Source: Vampirovibrionales bacterium
Lineage (GTDB): Bacteria; Cyanobacteriota; Vampirovibrionia; Vampirovibrionales; JAJTHC01
DNA: 7,236 nucleotides
NCBI GenBank assembly: GCA_021299615.1
Contig: JAJTHC010000245.1
Coordinates: 1 to 7,236, forward strand
Direction of reading: 5' to 3'
Part shown: one piece after another, positions 6,497 to 7,236 of the stretch
Layout of the letters: each line of letters starts with the position of its first letter
How positions within the stretch are numbered: position 1 is the first letter of the stretch
Position numbers and translations under genes: made by a program
Notes under the pieces: model-generated
What the model was told of the DNA's origin: nothing
Database searches by the model: none
The model's input: the letters and a program-made list of their open reading frames with translations, nothing else

Positions 6497-6889
6497 TTAA
6501 TTGTCGTGATGCTTATGGTCGTGCGTGCAATCGTCCCCATGCACGTGGTCGTCACACAAGCCCAAATGCTCGTGCAAGTCGACTTCAAAGTCCATGCCTT
6601 CAAGTTGTTCGATGACTTTGTTGAATTCGTCTTCATCTTCAATCGACTCATAGACACGATCTTCACCGTCCAAGGTCACTTTCATCACCACAAACTCTTC
6701 ATCATAGCCTTCTTCATCAGGGGCTTCGAGCGAATCGCCTTGGTAAACGAGTAACGCATACAAGCTACCGTCAATTTCAAACTCTTCAACAGGCTCAAAA
6801 TAATGAACGTTGCCGTCTTCGTCAGTGGTTTCAACCACCGCAACTTCTTGTAAATTCTTTCTAAGTTCAGCGTCATCAAATCCCATCAT
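6497..6889 (-). CDS. DUF1292-family protein with His/Cys-rich C-terminal tail
   Basis: The function of this family (YrzB-like, DUF1292) is not established. The body shows its pattern: a short charged N-terminus, the VETTDEDGNVHYFEPVEEFE segment (about 19-38), a DGSLYALLVY strand, an acidic loop (about 57-67), the DEEFVVMKV strand, and the SIEDEDEFNKVIEQL helix (82-96). The last 25 residues are unusual: eight His (106, 108, 115, 117, 123, 125, 127, 128) and two Cys (112, 121) amid Asp, a composition that suggests metal binding. Numbering is for the 130-aa form. The ATG at 6898 lies only 2 nt from the AAAGG site and is too close, so the ATG at 6889, 11 nt from it, is preferred; 6886 is also possible. 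The protein is acidic and soluble. It is the first gene of an operon with rpiB, 21 nt apart. Confidence 0.85.
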   Translation of the reverse strand: MMGFDDAELRKNLQEVAVVETTDEDGNVHYFEPVEEFEIDGSLYALLVYQGDSLEAPDEEGYDEEFVVMKVTLDGEDRVYESIEDEDEFNKVIEQLEGMDFEVDLHEHLGLCDDHVHGDDCTHDHKHHDN

Positions 6890-6916
6890 TTCAAACATTT
6901 CCTTTATCTTGGCGGT

Positions 6917-6930
6917 GCTTCACATGAAGC
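6917..6930. promoter_or_regulatory. Palindrome (operator candidate) at the operon start
   Basis: GCTTCA-CA-TGAAGC is a perfect 6-bp palindrome with a 2-nt centre. It lies between the predicted -10 and the start codon of the DUF1292 gene, where a repressor-binding site would be expected. The spacing is suggestive, but no regulator gene is nearby. Confidence 0.35.
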
Positions 6931-6933
6931 CTT

Positions 6934-6962
6934 ATAGTAAGACATAACTTATTTAATCACAA
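6934..6962 (-). promoter_or_regulatory. Predicted promoter of the DUF1292-rpiB operon
   Basis: On the - strand, TTGTGA (6962-6957), a 17-nt spacer and TACTAT (6939-6934) each match 4 of 6 consensus positions. The inferred transcription start falls in or next to the palindrome at 6917-6930. The -35 overlaps the left arm of the + strand terminator hairpin. Confidence 0.35.
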
Positions 6963-6993
6963 GGGCGTTGGGACGACAAGCCCTTGTTTTTTT
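6959..6993 (+). terminator. Strong + strand intrinsic terminator without an upstream + gene nearby
   Basis: ACAAGGGC (6959-6966) pairs with GCCCTTGT (6980-6987), and a TTG/CAA inner stem (6968-6970 with 6977-6979) extends it past a bulged G, leaving a 6-nt loop. A run of T to 6993 follows. This is a clear + strand terminator, yet the two genes to its left are on the - strand. It could stop a transcript that comes from the flhB-like gene or an unseen small RNA. Confidence 0.7.
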
Positions 6994-7092
6994 CTTTGTA
7001 TTTTTGAGGCGTTTGCATTACACTAGATTTTGATATTTAATTATTTGTTTCTTTACAAGAAAGTAGATAACTTGTTCCTTTTAAGGCTGGTG

Positions 7093-7129
7093 GTTGTCAG
7101 AGACCTTTGCTCCGCCAAAGGTCTCCAAC
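7093..7129. repeat. Inverted repeat with 10-bp perfect stem
   Basis: GAGACCTTTG (7100-7109) and CAAAGGTCTC (7116-7125) pair perfectly around the 6-nt loop CTCCGC. An outer GTTG/CAAC pairing (7093-7096 with 7126-7129) extends the structure past a 3-nt bulge. No T-run follows on either strand, so it is not an ordinary terminator. The stretch before it (6994-7092) is AT-rich and I see no gene or promoter there. Confidence 0.6.
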
Positions 7130-7143
7130 ACCTCTAAAGGCGG

Positions 7144-7202
7144 TTTAAGGGGGGACGGGGGAGGACGTATTGCGTTTCTCCTCCCCTTCGTCCCCCCTTA
7201 AA
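7144..7202. repeat. Long GC-rich inverted repeat with 22-bp stem
   Basis: The left arm (7144-7165) pairs with the right arm (7179-7202) over 22 bp, broken only by a 2-nt TT bulge (7187-7188). The loop is the 13-nt CGTATTGCGTTTC. The arms contain runs of four to six G or C flanked by TTTAA/TTAAA. A further TCCCCCC block lies just outside (7205-7211). It resembles a palindromic intergenic repeat or a very stable RNA hairpin and codes for nothing I can support. Confidence 0.65.
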
Positions 7203-7236
7203 AATCCCCCCTGAAACCCCACCTCGTCGCATCATT

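Noticed and set aside
6491..6754. 87-codon + strand ORF opposite the DUF1292 gene
   Set aside because: Its Val/Phe/Ile-rich sequence arises from antisense to Asp/Glu/His codons, and the DUF1292 pattern fits the other strand.
7134..7235. 33-codon - strand ORF across the long inverted repeat
   Set aside because: It is Gly/Arg/Pro low-complexity produced by the palindrome, with no ribosome-binding site visible in the window.

Overview
This 7.2 kb stretch looks like ordinary bacterial chromosome. It carries six well-supported genes, one possible small ORF, and unusually structured intergenic DNA. No gene is lineage-diagnostic. Moderate GC with an AT-rich first gene, Shine-Dalgarno-type starts, an FlhB/SctU export component and a glycine-rich membrane protein of no recognised family would fit several phyla. 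A non-photosynthetic cyanobacterial relative (Vampirovibrio/Melainabacteria type) is a weak guess from overall flavour only.

Layout from left to right. (1) An AT-rich acidic protein of unknown function, whose frame is open to the left window edge so its start may lie outside. (2) A 382-bp gap with the first copy (A) of a dispersed repeat, an intrinsic terminator, and a possible 53-codon ORF that overlaps the start of the next gene. (3) A 12-TM MFS exporter on the + strand. (4) An unknown multi-TM, glycine-rich protein on the - strand; its stop overlaps the MFS stop, and both stops sit inside one small bidirectional terminator. (5) A GT4-type glycosyltransferase on the - strand with a GTG start. 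(6) An FlhB/SctU export-gate protein on the + strand, divergent from the glycosyltransferase; the two predicted promoters overlap. (7) Repeat copy B between the convergent flhB-like gene and rpiB. (8) A two-gene - strand operon: a DUF1292 protein with a His/Cys-rich tail, then rpiB. (9) A 340-bp gene-free right end with a + strand terminator that has no + strand gene near it and two strong inverted repeats.

The genes do not form one obvious pathway: export gate, surface-sugar transfer, efflux and the pentose-phosphate pathway. The most notable signals are the two colinear copies of an uncharacterised intergenic element with conserved internal hairpin and spacing, the NPIH variant at the FlhB autocleavage site, the metal-binding-like tail on the DUF1292 protein, and a possible long antisense transcript over the DUF1292-rpiB operon. 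I see no CRISPR array, tRNA, rRNA, transposase or defence system, and no convincing new multi-gene system.
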